Of a DNA stretch of 64,000 nt, positions 46,655 to 55,938 are shown in pieces. This stretch comes from Hyunsoonleella ulvae. Lineage in GTDB: Bacteria > Bacteroidota > Bacteroidia > Flavobacteriales > Flavobacteriaceae. The position numbers and the translations under genes were made by a program. Numbering within the stretch: position 1 is the first letter of the stretch; each line of letters starts with the position of its first letter. Where the stretch lies: contig NZ_JAEPJQ010000001.1 in assembly GCF_016827605.1 (NCBI RefSeq), positions 558,001 through 622,000 on the forward strand. The letters are read 5' to 3'. The notes under the pieces were generated by a model. That model was not told where the DNA came from and searched no databases. It worked only from the letters and a program-made list of their open reading frames with translations.

Positions 46655-46924
46655 AATATAAGTGTTTAATTATGCAGCAAATTTATAAAAGATTGTGTTG
46701 ATACATGCATTTAAAGCGCTTATATCGAAAGAATTATCAATTTGTTAATATGCACTCTATTTAATTTATAGTATGAGAAAAAACCAAGAGCAAAATTAAG
46801 GGATTAACAATAAAAATAATTGTTTTACCACTGATTTTCAGAGGTTTCCAAACTAAAACGTTTTCGGTATTTCAATTATCTCTTTCTCTAAAAAAACTTT
46901 AACTTTACACTCTTAATCAACGAT

Positions 46925-47857
46925 ATGTTCGGCAAGAAAAAACAACCACCACAAATTGACAAGGCGCAACTAGAACTAATTGAAAATGCGCAAAAACGCA
47001 TTAAACAAAAAAAACGCTTGTATGCGCACTTTGTATTGTTTTTAATAGGTTGCGTGTTACTAATTGTTGCCAATACCGTTTTAGGTATTGGAAAAGATTT
47101 TACCATTGCTGGCATTAGTTGGTTTGTATATGCTATTTTAATCTGGTTTTTCCTGCTTTTATACCACCTGTTTAATGTATTTGTCACGAACAAGTTTATG
47201 GGAAAAGCCTGGGAGCAGAAACAATTAGAAAAACTAGTATCAAAACAACAACAGCGCATAGATAAATTAAAGGAAAGTTTTAGAAAAGAGGAAGAACTTA
47301 AAGCAAAAAGTGAGGTGTTTAATGAATTAAATCCTGCGAAACAAACAGCTCCTAAAAAAACATCTGAGCTTACTATAATTGTTGCAGCTGCTGAAAATAA
47401 CGCCATAGGCCTAGGCAACAAACTTATTTGGCATTTAAGTGACGACTTAAAACGTTTTAAGAAATTAACCAGTGGGCACCACATTATAATGGGAAGAAAG
47501 ACCTTTGAGAGCTTCCCTAAACCACTCCCAAACAGAACCCACGTTGTAATTACACGCCAACAAGATTATAAAGCCCCAGAAGGCGTTATTGTTGTGCATT
47601 CTATTGAAGATGCCATTGATGCTTCAAAAAAGGATACACAACCCTACATAATTGGTGGCGGGCAAATATACAAGCAAGCTCTAGACAAAAATTTAGTTGA
47701 TAAAATTGAATTAACTCGCGTACATAAAAATTTCGAGGCTGATGCTTTCTTTCCTAATATAGACATGTCTACTTGGAAAGAAACAAATAACGTCTTTAAT
47801 AAAAAGGATGCCGATCATGAGTACGAGTTCTCTTTTATCACCTATGAAAAGGCTTAA
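46925..47857 (+). CDS. 2TM-domain and dihydrofolate reductase fusion
   Basis: A 310-residue fusion. Residues about 30-95 hold two hydrophobic helices (LYAHFVLFLIGCVLLIVANT, AGISWFVYAILIWFFLLLYH), the 2TM pattern. A charged helical linker (about 96-145) follows, then a complete DHFR (about 148-310) with LTIIVAAAENNAIGLGNKL, WHLSDDLKRFKKLTSGH, IIMGRKTFESFPKPLPNRT and IIGGGQIYKQAL. DHFR reduces dihydrofolate to tetrahydrofolate and is normally soluble. Here it would be held at the inner membrane facing the cytoplasm. No other folA is seen in the window, nor thyA beside it. Confidence 0.9.
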   Translation: MFGKKKQPPQIDKAQLELIENAQKRIKQKKRLYAHFVLFLIGCVLLIVANTVLGIGKDFTIAGISWFVYAILIWFFLLLYHLFNVFVTNKFMGKAWEQKQLEKLVSKQQQRIDKLKESFRKEEELKAKSEVFNELNPAKQTAPKKTSELTIIVAAAENNAIGLGNKLIWHLSDDLKRFKKLTSGHHIIMGRKTFESFPKPLPNRTHVVITRQQDYKAPEGVIVVHSIEDAIDASKKDTQPYIIGGGQIYKQALDKNLVDKIELTRVHKNFEADAFFPNIDMSTWKETNNVFNKKDADHEYEFSFITYEKA

Positions 47858-47858
47858 T

Positions 47859-49346
47859 TTAAGGGCAATCCCTAGACAGTTCTAACATCGTGCTTTTTAA
47901 CCTGTTTACAAAATCTGTGGCTTCGTTTTCATCATAACAGGCAAACCCTATTCTTATAGCGTTGTGATTTAGATGAGCCATATCATATCGCTGCCATTCA
48001 AGAAAAACTAATTTGTGCTTTAATGCTATTTTGGCAACACTATCCCAAGAGTACCTTTTATTAAGCGTAGCCCAAATTGCCATACCGCCTTTAGGGATTT
48101 GGAAGGACAAATAGTCTCCCAATTCAGATTTTAAAAGTTTACAAAAAAAGTCTCTTCGTGTTTTATATACTTTAGACACCTTATTGATGTGTCTATCCAA
48201 ACTCCCCTCCTTAATAAACTTGGCAAAAGTAAGTTCTAAAATAGCATCACCTTGCCTATCAACAAAGCGACGCAATTTAGCGCATTCGTCTACAAAATCT
48301 TTAGAAGCCACCAAATACCCTACCCTATAAACAGGAGCTACTGTTTTACACACCGAACCTACGTAAATTACATTACCATTCACATCATGACTAGCCAGTG
48401 GTAAAATAGGAGCATGATTATAATTAAAATCATAATCGTAGTCATCTTCTAAAATGGCAAAGCCATAATCTTTAGAAAGGTTTAGAAGATGTATGCGTCT
48501 TTGAGCAGATAACGTTACCGTAGTGGGATGATGATGATGTGGCGTGGTATACACAGCACTTATATTATACATCTTTGCAAGAGCCTCAACCTCTTTGGTA
48601 CTTAAGCCATCTTTATCAACACTAACACGTAATAATTTAGCATTTGCATATTGAAAAGTAGTATCGGCCGAACTATAATTGGTTTCTCCAATCACGATAT
48701 AACCAGTAGTATCAATTAATAATTGCGACGCCAAAAACATGCCCATCTGGCTACCTCTAGTAATTAAAATGTTATCAATGGTAATATTTAAGCCTCTTGT
48801 AGTATTTAAATAATCTACCAAAACCTCACGCAATGTAATGTTTCCGTAAGTGGTACCATATCCCATATAATCCAGTACATACTTTTTACTTGACAGTTTT
48901 CTATATAGTGTAGCTATCTCATTTACAGGCGCTAACCTCTCATCAGAAACTCCATCATTTACATACATATAGTCTTTATCAAGATGTTGAGGAAAACTTC
49001 TATTTAAAAATGAAGACTTAAAAAACTGAAAACCTGATTGTCCTGCTTTGGCAGTAACCGCACCATCTACCCATTTTTGTTGCAACACAGGTATATTCTC
49101 ATTCACATAGGTCCCTTTTTTTACTATACTTTTTACCCAACCTTGTAAACTTAATTCTTCATAACAAGCCACTACTGTTTGCCTGTGTACCCCTAGGAGT
49201 TCTGATAAAAATCTACTACTCGGTAATTTGGCATTAGCTGTTAATGTTTTAGACTTTATTAAATCTATAAACTGGTTGGTTAACTGTATATACAATGCTT
49301 GTTTATTATTTCTGTCTATTTTCAACAGAGTTTTGTAAGGAATCAT
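47859..49346 (-). CDS. MocR-family (GntR-type) transcriptional regulator with aminotransferase domain
   Basis: A 495-residue MocR protein. The N-terminal winged helix (about 10-75; LTNQFIDLIKSKTL, KLPSSRFLSELLGVHRQTV) is joined to a class I aminotransferase-like domain that holds PLP at the Lys in VGSVCKTVAPVYRVGYLV. Such regulators sense PLP or amino-acid ligands and control a divergent gene. The divergent gene here is a flavin-binding pyridoxamine-phosphate-oxidase-like protein, so vitamin B6 sensing (PdxR-like) is possible. It is convergent with the DHFR fusion. Confidence 0.9.
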   Translation of the reverse strand: MIPYKTLLKIDRNNKQALYIQLTNQFIDLIKSKTLTANAKLPSSRFLSELLGVHRQTVVACYEELSLQGWVKSIVKKGTYVNENIPVLQQKWVDGAVTAKAGQSGFQFFKSSFLNRSFPQHLDKDYMYVNDGVSDERLAPVNEIATLYRKLSSKKYVLDYMGYGTTYGNITLREVLVDYLNTTRGLNITIDNILITRGSQMGMFLASQLLIDTTGYIVIGETNYSSADTTFQYANAKLLRVSVDKDGLSTKEVEALAKMYNISAVYTTPHHHHPTTVTLSAQRRIHLLNLSKDYGFAILEDDYDYDFNYNHAPILPLASHDVNGNVIYVGSVCKTVAPVYRVGYLVASKDFVDECAKLRRFVDRQGDAILELTFAKFIKEGSLDRHINKVSKVYKTRRDFFCKLLKSELGDYLSFQIPKGGMAIWATLNKRYSWDSVAKIALKHKLVFLEWQRYDMAHLNHNAIRIGFACYDENEATDFVNRLKSTMLELSRDCP

Positions 49347-49348
49347 AT

Positions 49349-49392
49349 CTGGACTATTAAAAAAATTAAAACTGGACCAATTAGATAGTCCA
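49349..49392. promoter_or_regulatory. Candidate MocR operator between the divergent genes
   Basis: CTGGACTATTA (49349-49359) is repeated in direct orientation as CTGGACCAATTA (49372-49383). An inverted half-site TAGTCCA lies at 49386-49392. Direct and inverted repeats in the shared promoter region are typical of MocR regulators such as GabR. It covers the start region of the regulator and lies before the TAATTTTG box at 49402-49409. Confidence 0.6.
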
Positions 49393-49401
49393 CTAAACTA
49401 C

Positions 49402-49409
49402 TAATTTTG
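49402..49409 (+). promoter_or_regulatory. Minus-7 box of the flavin-binding gene
   Basis: TAATTTTG fits TAnnTTTG and lies 36 bases before the start codon. The expected TTTG upstream is missing and the position is occupied by the MocR repeats, as expected if the regulator activates this gene. Confidence 0.5.
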
Positions 49410-49444
49410 TTTCATATACAATCATTCATCAAAAACTAACAGTT

Positions 49445-50107
49445 ATGTCTACTTACAATGTGTCGGACCTAAACAAAGTAAAACGAGGCCCTAACAGAGC
49501 TATGTACAAGATAGAGGAAATCAACAAAATAATAGACTCTGGATTTATTGCTCATGTAGCATACAATTACCACGGAAAAGCCATATGTGTACCAATGGCA
49601 TACGGAAGAATTGAAAATAAAATATATCTTCACGGTTCTCTTAAAAACAGAATGCTACTTACGCTTTTAGAGGCCAAAGAAGCAACCTTAACCATAATGC
49701 ATTTAGATGGTTTAGTGTTGGCACGTTCGGGGTTTCATCACTCTGTAAATTACAGATCGGCAACCCTTTTTACCTCTGTGCGAAAAATTGAAAATTCTAA
49801 AACTAAAGAGGCTGCTTTGAAATGTGTAATGGACTATATGATCCCAAATAGGTGGGATAGTTTACGTACTATGAATTCTAAAGAGTTTAATAACACGTTA
49901 GTTCTAGAACTCGAAATACAAACGGCATCAGCCAAAGTTAGAGCTGAAGGTGTTAATGACGAAAAAATGGATCTCTCCCTTCCTATTTGGGCTGGTGTTA
50001 TCCCTATAAAACAAATAGCAGAAGCTCCAATAAACGATACACTTTTAACAGAGGGTGTAGACATACCACAGCACATTACTGATTATTATATAACTCACAA
50101 ACCTTGA
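49445..50107 (+). CDS. Pyridoxamine 5'-phosphate oxidase-family (FMN-binding) protein
   Basis: A 220-residue split-barrel protein with GFIAHVAYNYHGKAICVPMA, YGRIENKIYLHGSLKNRML and TLTIMHLDGLVLARSGFHHS. These are the motifs of the Nim/PNPOx-like group, which bind FMN. Some relatives reduce nitro-compounds or oxidise small molecules; true PdxH activity is not shown. Divergent from the MocR regulator and followed by a DinB gene after 4 bases. Confidence 0.85.
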   Translation: MSTYNVSDLNKVKRGPNRAMYKIEEINKIIDSGFIAHVAYNYHGKAICVPMAYGRIENKIYLHGSLKNRMLLTLLEAKEATLTIMHLDGLVLARSGFHHSVNYRSATLFTSVRKIENSKTKEAALKCVMDYMIPNRWDSLRTMNSKEFNNTLVLELEIQTASAKVRAEGVNDEKMDLSLPIWAGVIPIKQIAEAPINDTLLTEGVDIPQHITDYYITHKP

Positions 50108-50111
50108 ATTG

Positions 50112-50621
50112 ATGCAAGTAAAAGATTTAAAATTTATACCAGAATTTTACGATAGGTATATTAAACTTGTTGATAATGATATTGACCTCTTAAACGGATT
50201 AAAGAACAATATCTCGCTTTTTGATAGTTACAAAGAAGCTTTAATAGAACATCAAAACTTACGTTACCAAAGTGAAAAGTGGACACCAAAAGAACTATTA
50301 CAGCATGTTATAGATACCGAACGTATTTTTTCTTATCGTGTGCTGGTTATTTCAAGATGTGAGCCTCAAAACATCATGGGGTTTGATGAAAATCAATATG
50401 CGAAGCATTCCAAAGCTAATAGTCGTACCATTGATAGTTTACTTAATGAATTTCGATTAGTAAGACAGGGAACGATAGCGCTATTTGAAAGTTTAAATAC
50501 ATCAACATTACATCAAACAGGTATATGCTCAAACATAAAAATTAGTGCAGGTGCTTATGGCTTTACAATAATAGGGCATGCCATACATCATCTAAATATT
50601 TTAAAGCAACGTTACCTTTAA
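50112..50621 (+). CDS. DinB-family protein
   Basis: A 169-residue helical protein. ATG at 50112 is preferred over the TTG at 50109. KWTPKELLQHVIDTERIFSYR near residue 58 and the terminal GFTIIGHAIHHLNILKQRY carry the three histidines of the DinB metal site. Its function is probably transferase-like; substrate unknown. It follows the FMN-binding gene so closely that the two are likely one MocR-controlled unit. Confidence 0.85.
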   Translation: MQVKDLKFIPEFYDRYIKLVDNDIDLLNGLKNNISLFDSYKEALIEHQNLRYQSEKWTPKELLQHVIDTERIFSYRVLVISRCEPQNIMGFDENQYAKHSKANSRTIDSLLNEFRLVRQGTIALFESLNTSTLHQTGICSNIKISAGAYGFTIIGHAIHHLNILKQRYL

Positions 50622-50666
50622 ACGCGTACAAAATGATAAATGAAATAATTTTATCAATTTAAGTTG

Positions 50667-50674
50667 TATTTTTG
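50667..50674 (+). promoter_or_regulatory. Minus-7 box that fixes the fabD start
   Basis: TATTTTTG fits the consensus and spans the TTG at 50672 that would otherwise open the fabD frame. A start inside the promoter box is unlikely, so translation should begin at the ATG 50696. Confidence 0.5.
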
Positions 50675-50695
50675 CGGCTATTATTTGATAAATTT

Positions 50696-51589
50696 ATGAA
50701 AGCATATATATTCCCAGGTCAAGGTGCTCAATTCTCAGGAATGGGATTAGACCTTTACGAAAACTCATCCCTTGCTCAAGAATTATTTGAACAGGCTAAT
50801 GACATTCTTGGTTTTTCTATTACTGATATCATGTTTGAAGGAACAGCTGAGGACCTGAAAGAAACTAAGGTTACCCAACCTGCTATATTTTTACATTCTG
50901 TAATTCTGGCAAAGACTCTAGGAGATAATTTTAAGCCCGATATGGTTGCAGGGCATTCTCTCGGAGAATTTTCTGCACTGGTAGCCAATGGCACATTAAA
51001 TTTTGAAGATGGACTAAAACTGGTTTCTCAACGCGCAATGGCAATGCAAAAAGCTTGCGAATTACAACCAAGTACTATGGCTGCTGTTTTAGGTTTAGAT
51101 GATGATATTGTTGAAAAGGTATGTGCTACAACTGAAGGTGTTGTTGTGGCAGCTAACTATAATTGCCCCGGCCAATTAGTAATTTCTGGAGAAATAGAAG
51201 CTATAAACAAAGCTTGCGAAACTTTAAAAGAAGAAGGTGCTCGTCGTGCCTTAGTGTTGCCCGTGGGCGGTGCGTTTCATTCCCCCTTAATGGAGCCTGC
51301 TCGCGAGGAGCTTGCTTCAGCCATTGAAAATACCTCATTTAATACACCAAACTGCCATATATACCAGAATGTAACTGCTAGTGCAGTAAGCGATGAAAAC
51401 GAAATTAAATCCAACTTAATTTCCCAACTTACAGCTCCTGTACGTTGGACACAGTCTGTACAACAAATGATTGCTGATGGTGCTACCTTATTTACTGAAG
51501 TAGGCCCCGGTAAAGTGCTACAAGGGTTAGTTAAAAAAATTAACCGAGAAGCTCAAACCGAATCTGCAACTTTTGAAGCTATTTCTTAG
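50696..51589 (+). CDS. fabD: Malonyl-CoA:ACP transacylase FabD
   Basis: A 297-residue enzyme that loads malonyl groups onto acyl carrier protein for fatty-acid synthesis. MKAYIFPGQGAQFSGMG is the family start. The nucleophile Ser is in VAGHSLGEFSALVANG (about 90), and the catalytic His in PVGGAFHSPLM (about 200). The frame is open to TTG 50672, but a promoter box overlaps it. lspA starts directly after the stop codon. Confidence 0.95.
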   Translation: MKAYIFPGQGAQFSGMGLDLYENSSLAQELFEQANDILGFSITDIMFEGTAEDLKETKVTQPAIFLHSVILAKTLGDNFKPDMVAGHSLGEFSALVANGTLNFEDGLKLVSQRAMAMQKACELQPSTMAAVLGLDDDIVEKVCATTEGVVVAANYNCPGQLVISGEIEAINKACETLKEEGARRALVLPVGGAFHSPLMEPAREELASAIENTSFNTPNCHIYQNVTASAVSDENEIKSNLISQLTAPVRWTQSVQQMIADGATLFTEVGPGKVLQGLVKKINREAQTESATFEAIS

Positions 51590-52084
51590 ATGAAACTTAC
51601 ACGTCGTACCGCATACATATTTATTACAATTGTTCTAACTATTGCCGTTGATCAAATTTCAAAGGTTATGGTTAGAATGTATGTTGAGAAAGGATCTTCC
51701 ACACCCATTATTGGAGACTTTTTCCAACTGATGAATGTTGAAAACGAGGGAGCTTTTTTAGGGATGGGCAGTGAATTAAATGACACCTTAAAACTAATAT
51801 TATTACTGATATTACCGGTTATTGTTCTGGGGTTGGTCCTTCGTCATATCATTAAGGATAAAACTCTTGATAATTGGTCATTATTTGCCTTTTCAAGTAT
51901 AATTGGTGGCGGTATCGCTAATGTATATGACCGTTTCGCTTACAGTAGCGTAACCGATTTTCTTTACATACACATCACGGATACCATAAGAACAGGTATT
52001 TTTAATTTAGCAGATTTATCAGTAACTACTGGAATGATAATTTTGGTGGTAATGATGCTGAAGAAAAAGAAAGAGACAAACTAA
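51590..52084 (+). CDS. lspA: Lipoprotein signal peptidase LspA
   Basis: A 164-residue inner-membrane aspartic protease that trims prolipoproteins. Four hydrophobic helices; the two catalytic Asp are in GGGIANVYDRFAYSSVTDF and IFNLADLSVTTGM. The N-terminal DQISKVMVRMYV and NEGAFLGM are also conserved. It is coupled to fabD with no gap and ends in a strong terminator. Confidence 0.95.
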   Translation: MKLTRRTAYIFITIVLTIAVDQISKVMVRMYVEKGSSTPIIGDFFQLMNVENEGAFLGMGSELNDTLKLILLLILPVIVLGLVLRHIIKDKTLDNWSLFAFSSIIGGGIANVYDRFAYSSVTDFLYIHITDTIRTGIFNLADLSVTTGMIILVVMMLKKKKETN

Positions 52085-52104
52085 TATTAAAGTTTAAAAT
52101 ATGT

Positions 52105-52145
52105 AAATCTGAGATTAAAATTTTTAATCTCAGATTTTTTTTGTT
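52105..52145 (+). terminator. Terminator of fabD-lspA
   Basis: A perfect 16-bp stem (arms 52105-52120 and 52122-52137) is followed by a run of T. Confidence 0.9.
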
Positions 52146-52225
52146 ATCAGTTTAATACTCTATTGGGTAAAAGGAACTATGCCTTATTCATCCTTGACAA
52201 GCATTAAATATCATGTTATAAAACA

Positions 52226-52256
52226 ATAAAAAAGTCATCCTTTAAAAGAATGACTT
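52226..52256 (-). terminator. Terminator after galE
   Basis: An 11-bp stem with one mismatch (arms 52232-52242 and 52246-52256) is followed on the minus strand by a T run. It lies 28 bases past the galE stop. Confidence 0.8.
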
Positions 52257-52283
52257 GAATCTATACGATAAGAGTTACAGCAA

Positions 52284-53303
52284 TTAAGACCTAACTTTTT
52301 GCTCCCAATTCCATGCAGAACGCAAGGCATCATCTAATGAAAGTTTTGCTTTCCAGCCCAATTCATCATTGGCTAAAGTTGTATCTGCATAGGCAGCAGT
52401 GATATCACCTTCCCTTCTACTTACAATTTTGTAATTTAATTTATTTCCTGAAACGCGCTCGAACGACTCAACAACCTCTAGCACAGAACTCCCTTTACCT
52501 GTTCCCAGATTAAAGGTTTCATAATTTTCTTTATTCTTACCTTGTACTAACCTATTGAGCGCAACAACATGAGCTTTTGCTAAATCTACCACGTGAATAT
52601 AGTCACGAATGCAGGTACCGTCAGGCGTAGGATAATCATCTCCAAAAACAGACAATTGCTCTCTTAAACCAATTGCAGTTTGTGTAATAAATGGTACCAA
52701 GTTTTGAGGCACTCCCATAGGCAACTCTCCAATTTCTACTGATTCATGTGCTCCAATAGGATTAAAATAGCGAAGTGCGATAGCTTTAAGTGTTGGAATA
52801 ACTTTGCAACTATCTTGTATGATCTCTTCTCCAATCTGTTTTGTGTTACCATAAGGCGATTCTGCTCTTTTAACAGGAGCATTTTCGGTAATTGGCAACT
52901 CATCTGCTTGCCCATAAACGGTACACGAAGAACTAAATATAAAACTAGCAGATGGTAATTTTTTTAACTCTTTTAATATATAAACCAGGGTAGAAATATT
53001 GTTCTCATAGTAAAGTAATGGTTCCTCCACACTCTCTCCTACGGCTTTACTTGCAGCAAAATGTATTACACCAACCACATCGTTGTGTCTAGCAAAAAAA
53101 GCTTCAACATCCACTTTTTCTTTTAAGTCTATTTTTTCAAAAACGGGTTTCTTTCCTGTTATAGCAGTAATGCCCTCAAGTACGTTTTCCGAGGAATTCG
53201 ATAGGTCGTCTATAATAACAACTTCATAACCTTCGTTTTGTAATTCTACAACTGTATGGGAGCCAATAAACCCTAAACCTCCTGTTACTAGTATTTTACT
53301 CAT
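52284..53303 (-). CDS. galE: UDP-glucose 4-epimerase GalE
   Basis: A 339-residue extended short-chain dehydrogenase that interconverts UDP-glucose and UDP-galactose. The NAD site is VTGGLGFIGSHTVVELQ; the catalytic pair lies in SPYGNTKQIGEE (Tyr, Lys). SSSCTVYGQ and GDDYPTPDGTCIRDYIHV are typical of bacterial GalE. Its start overlaps the end of the sugar aminotransferase gene by 8 bases, so the two form an operon for surface sugar supply. Confidence 0.94.
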   Translation of the reverse strand: MSKILVTGGLGFIGSHTVVELQNEGYEVVIIDDLSNSSENVLEGITAITGKKPVFEKIDLKEKVDVEAFFARHNDVVGVIHFAASKAVGESVEEPLLYYENNISTLVYILKELKKLPSASFIFSSSCTVYGQADELPITENAPVKRAESPYGNTKQIGEEIIQDSCKVIPTLKAIALRYFNPIGAHESVEIGELPMGVPQNLVPFITQTAIGLREQLSVFGDDYPTPDGTCIRDYIHVVDLAKAHVVALNRLVQGKNKENYETFNLGTGKGSSVLEVVESFERVSGNKLNYKIVSRREGDITAAYADTTLANDELGWKAKLSLDDALRSAWNWEQKVRS

Positions 53304-54459
53304 TTATAAATTTTATTATGGTTGATGTAATAAATTCAATTTGTTCGTTATCCAATTCAGTATGCATAGGTAAAGAAATAACTTCTTGTACCAATTGATT
53401 GGTTACTGGAAAATCCATCTCTTTATACCTACTATCTACGTATGCTTTTTGCTTGTGAAGCGGGATTGGATAATACACACCACATGGAATTCCTTTTTCA
53501 TTTAAGTGCTTTACAAGCGCATCCCTATCTATATCGATTACCCTTAAGGTATATTGATGAAATACATGACAATCACATGTTTCACAAATATCCTTACCAC
53601 AACCATTTCCTAACTTGGGAGTAACGATTTGTTTTATATCTTTAAAAGCTTCATTGTACTTTCTCGCTGCTGTTTGCCTAGCTTTATTGTAAGCATCTAA
53701 TTTAGGCAACTTTGCATCTAAAACTGCTGCTTGCATACTATCTAAACGAGAGTTAACACCAACCACATCATGATGGTACCTCTCATACATACCATGGTTA
53801 ACTATACCTCTAATAGTATGTGCTAAAGCATCATCATTAGTAAAAATGGCACCACCATCACCGTAAGCTCCAAGATTTTTTGATGGGAAAAATGAAGTTG
53901 CTCCCACATGCCCTATTGTACCAGCTTTAGCTTTTCTTCCATCTTTAAACCTGTAGTTAGCACCTATGGCTTGAGCATTATCTTCAATAACATATAAATT
54001 ATGTGCCTGTGCAATCTCTAGGATAGCTTCCATATTAGCACACTGTCCAAATAAATGCACAGGAACAATTGCTTTGGTTTTAGGAGTAATTGCTTTTTTT
54101 ATAGCTTCAATGTCAATATTGAAATCATTTACATTTACATCCACCAAAACTGGAGTTAAATTGAGCAATGCAATAACCTCAACAGTAGCCGCAAAAGTGA
54201 AATCTGCAGTGATTACCTCATCTCCAGGTTTTAAACCCAGCCCCATCATAGCAATTTGCAAGGCATCAGTACCATTAGCACATGGGATTACATGTTTTAC
54301 CCCTAAATAATTTTCTAAATTCTTTTGAAACTCATGAACCTTAGGTCCGTTTATAAAAGCAGTATTCTCTATTACATTATTGATTGAAGTAGTTACAATA
54401 TCTTTTATATCGTGATACTGACCCTTAAGGTCTACCATTTGAATTTTCTTCATATTCAA
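53296..54459 (-). CDS. DegT/DnrJ/EryC1/StrS-family sugar aminotransferase
   Basis: A 387-residue PLP enzyme that puts an amino group onto nucleotide sugars for surface polysaccharide. The PLP-binding Lys is in SFFPSKNLGAYGDGGAIFTN; other motifs are VIPCANGTDALQIAMMGLGL and VIEDNAQAIGANY. A cysteine-rich stretch GCGKDICETCDCHVFHQY lies near residue 292, an unusual local feature. It starts MNMKKIQMVDLKG; the second Met (54453) is equally possible. Upstream of galE on the same strand. Confidence 0.9.
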   Translation of the reverse strand: MNMKKIQMVDLKGQYHDIKDIVTTSINNVIENTAFINGPKVHEFQKNLENYLGVKHVIPCANGTDALQIAMMGLGLKPGDEVITADFTFAATVEVIALLNLTPVLVDVNVNDFNIDIEAIKKAITPKTKAIVPVHLFGQCANMEAILEIAQAHNLYVIEDNAQAIGANYRFKDGRKAKAGTIGHVGATSFFPSKNLGAYGDGGAIFTNDDALAHTIRGIVNHGMYERYHHDVVGVNSRLDSMQAAVLDAKLPKLDAYNKARQTAARKYNEAFKDIKQIVTPKLGNGCGKDICETCDCHVFHQYTLRVIDIDRDALVKHLNEKGIPCGVYYPIPLHKQKAYVDSRYKEMDFPVTNQLVQEVISLPMHTELDNEQIEFITSTIIKFINE

Positions 54460-54603
54460 AATTTTAGAGTCTTATAAAAAATTTCACGACCCTATTTTAA
54501 TTATACCCGACTTGAGGTTTCGGCTAACAAAATTACAAAATTCATCAAAGCCATTCATTGATTTCTTTTAAAGAAATGTATTTTAGCGAGAAAGATAACG
54601 AGC

Positions 54604-55854
54604 TTGCAGTTTATATATAGTATAGGCATTTATTTTACTGGTTTTATTTTAAAAATCGTAGCACTGTTTAACACCAAAATTAAATTAGGTGTTAAAGGAA
54701 GAAAACACACGTTTCATATTCTAAAACAACAAGTTAAAGCTACAGACAAAACCATCTGGTTTCATTGTGCATCCCTTGGTGAGTACGAACAAGGGTTACC
54801 TGTTTTTGAAAAACTAAGAGCACAGCATAGCAACTATAAAATTGTATTGAGTTTTTTCTCTCCTTCAGGTTTTGAAATACGAAAAAACTCCCCGATCGCT
54901 GATGTAGTTGTGTATTTACCCTTAGACACTAAAAAAAATGCAACGCGATTTATAGAGTTACTACAACCTACCCTTGCAGTGTTTGTAAAATATGACATCT
55001 GGCCTAACTATTTAAACACACTAAAGGAAAAAAAGACACATACCATTTTGATTTCTGCAAATTTTAGGCGTAATCAAATCTATTTTAAGCCTTATGGCAA
55101 ACTATTTAAAAAAGCACTTTTTGCCTTTAACCATATTTTTGTTCAGTACAAGGACTCTAAAACACTTTTAGAATCCGTAGGTTATAAAGATGTAACCGTT
55201 TCAGGGGATACAAGATATGACAGGGTAGGCAATCAATTACTCAAAAACAATACCCTTGATTTTATTGAAAAGTTTAAAAACGACAAACTATGCGTAGTAG
55301 TTGGTAGCTCATGGCCTGAAGATGAAGCGTTGTTTACCAGTTTTATTAATGATAAACTGTATGCCGATGTAAAATATATTATTGCGCCTCACAATATAAA
55401 AACCTCTCACATCAATAGTTTTATCTCAAAAACTAATGCGAAGTCCATTCTGTATTCTAAAATGGAAGAGCAAATTTTAGACACTTATGATGTATTTATC
55501 ATCGATACCATTGGTTACTTATCAAAAATATATAGTTATGCCGATATAGCCTATGTTGGTGGGGCCATGGGAACAACAGGCCTACATAACACTCTTGAAC
55601 CAGCAGTATTTGGTGTACCTATACTAATTGGACCTAATCATGAAAAATTCCCCGAAGCAAAAGCGCTTATTAACAATGGAGGAATGTTTTCTGTAAAGCA
55701 CCAATCAGAATTCAATGAAACATTAATAAAATTGCTTGAAAACAGTGACTATCGTAAAGATTTAGGGTCTAAAAACTTGAAGTTTGTAAAGAAAAATAGT
55801 GGTGCCGTCATCCAAATACTAGAGTATTTGCGTATATTAGGGTGTTTTTCTTAA
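54604..55854 (+). CDS. waaA: 3-deoxy-D-manno-octulosonic acid (Kdo) transferase WaaA
   Basis: A 416-residue GT-B glycosyltransferase that adds Kdo to the lipid A precursor. The start is TTG at 54604 (LQFIYSIGIYFTGFILKIVA), since no ATG lies in a fitting place. WFHCASLGEYEQGLPVFEKL, SFFSPSGFEI and the Glu-rich late motif GGAMGTTGLHNTLEPAVFGVP are signatures. N-terminal membrane anchor, normal length. Divergent from the sugar aminotransferase/galE operon. Confidence 0.93.
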   Translation: MQFIYSIGIYFTGFILKIVALFNTKIKLGVKGRKHTFHILKQQVKATDKTIWFHCASLGEYEQGLPVFEKLRAQHSNYKIVLSFFSPSGFEIRKNSPIADVVVYLPLDTKKNATRFIELLQPTLAVFVKYDIWPNYLNTLKEKKTHTILISANFRRNQIYFKPYGKLFKKALFAFNHIFVQYKDSKTLLESVGYKDVTVSGDTRYDRVGNQLLKNNTLDFIEKFKNDKLCVVVGSSWPEDEALFTSFINDKLYADVKYIIAPHNIKTSHINSFISKTNAKSILYSKMEEQILDTYDVFIIDTIGYLSKIYSYADIAYVGGAMGTTGLHNTLEPAVFGVPILIGPNHEKFPEAKALINNGGMFSVKHQSEFNETLIKLLENSDYRKDLGSKNLKFVKKNSGAVIQILEYLRILGCFS

Positions 55855-55938
55855 CGAAAAATCAAAACAAACTGTATGCTTTTTAATTATTTGATATCAA
55901 AAGGCTTACTAAATAATTAACACTAAAAATAACAACAA

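Noticed and set aside
46888-47484. 198-codon minus-strand frame opposite the DHFR fusion
   Set aside because: It overlaps a well-supported gene fully and its Cys/Phe-rich translation is typical of antisense reading.
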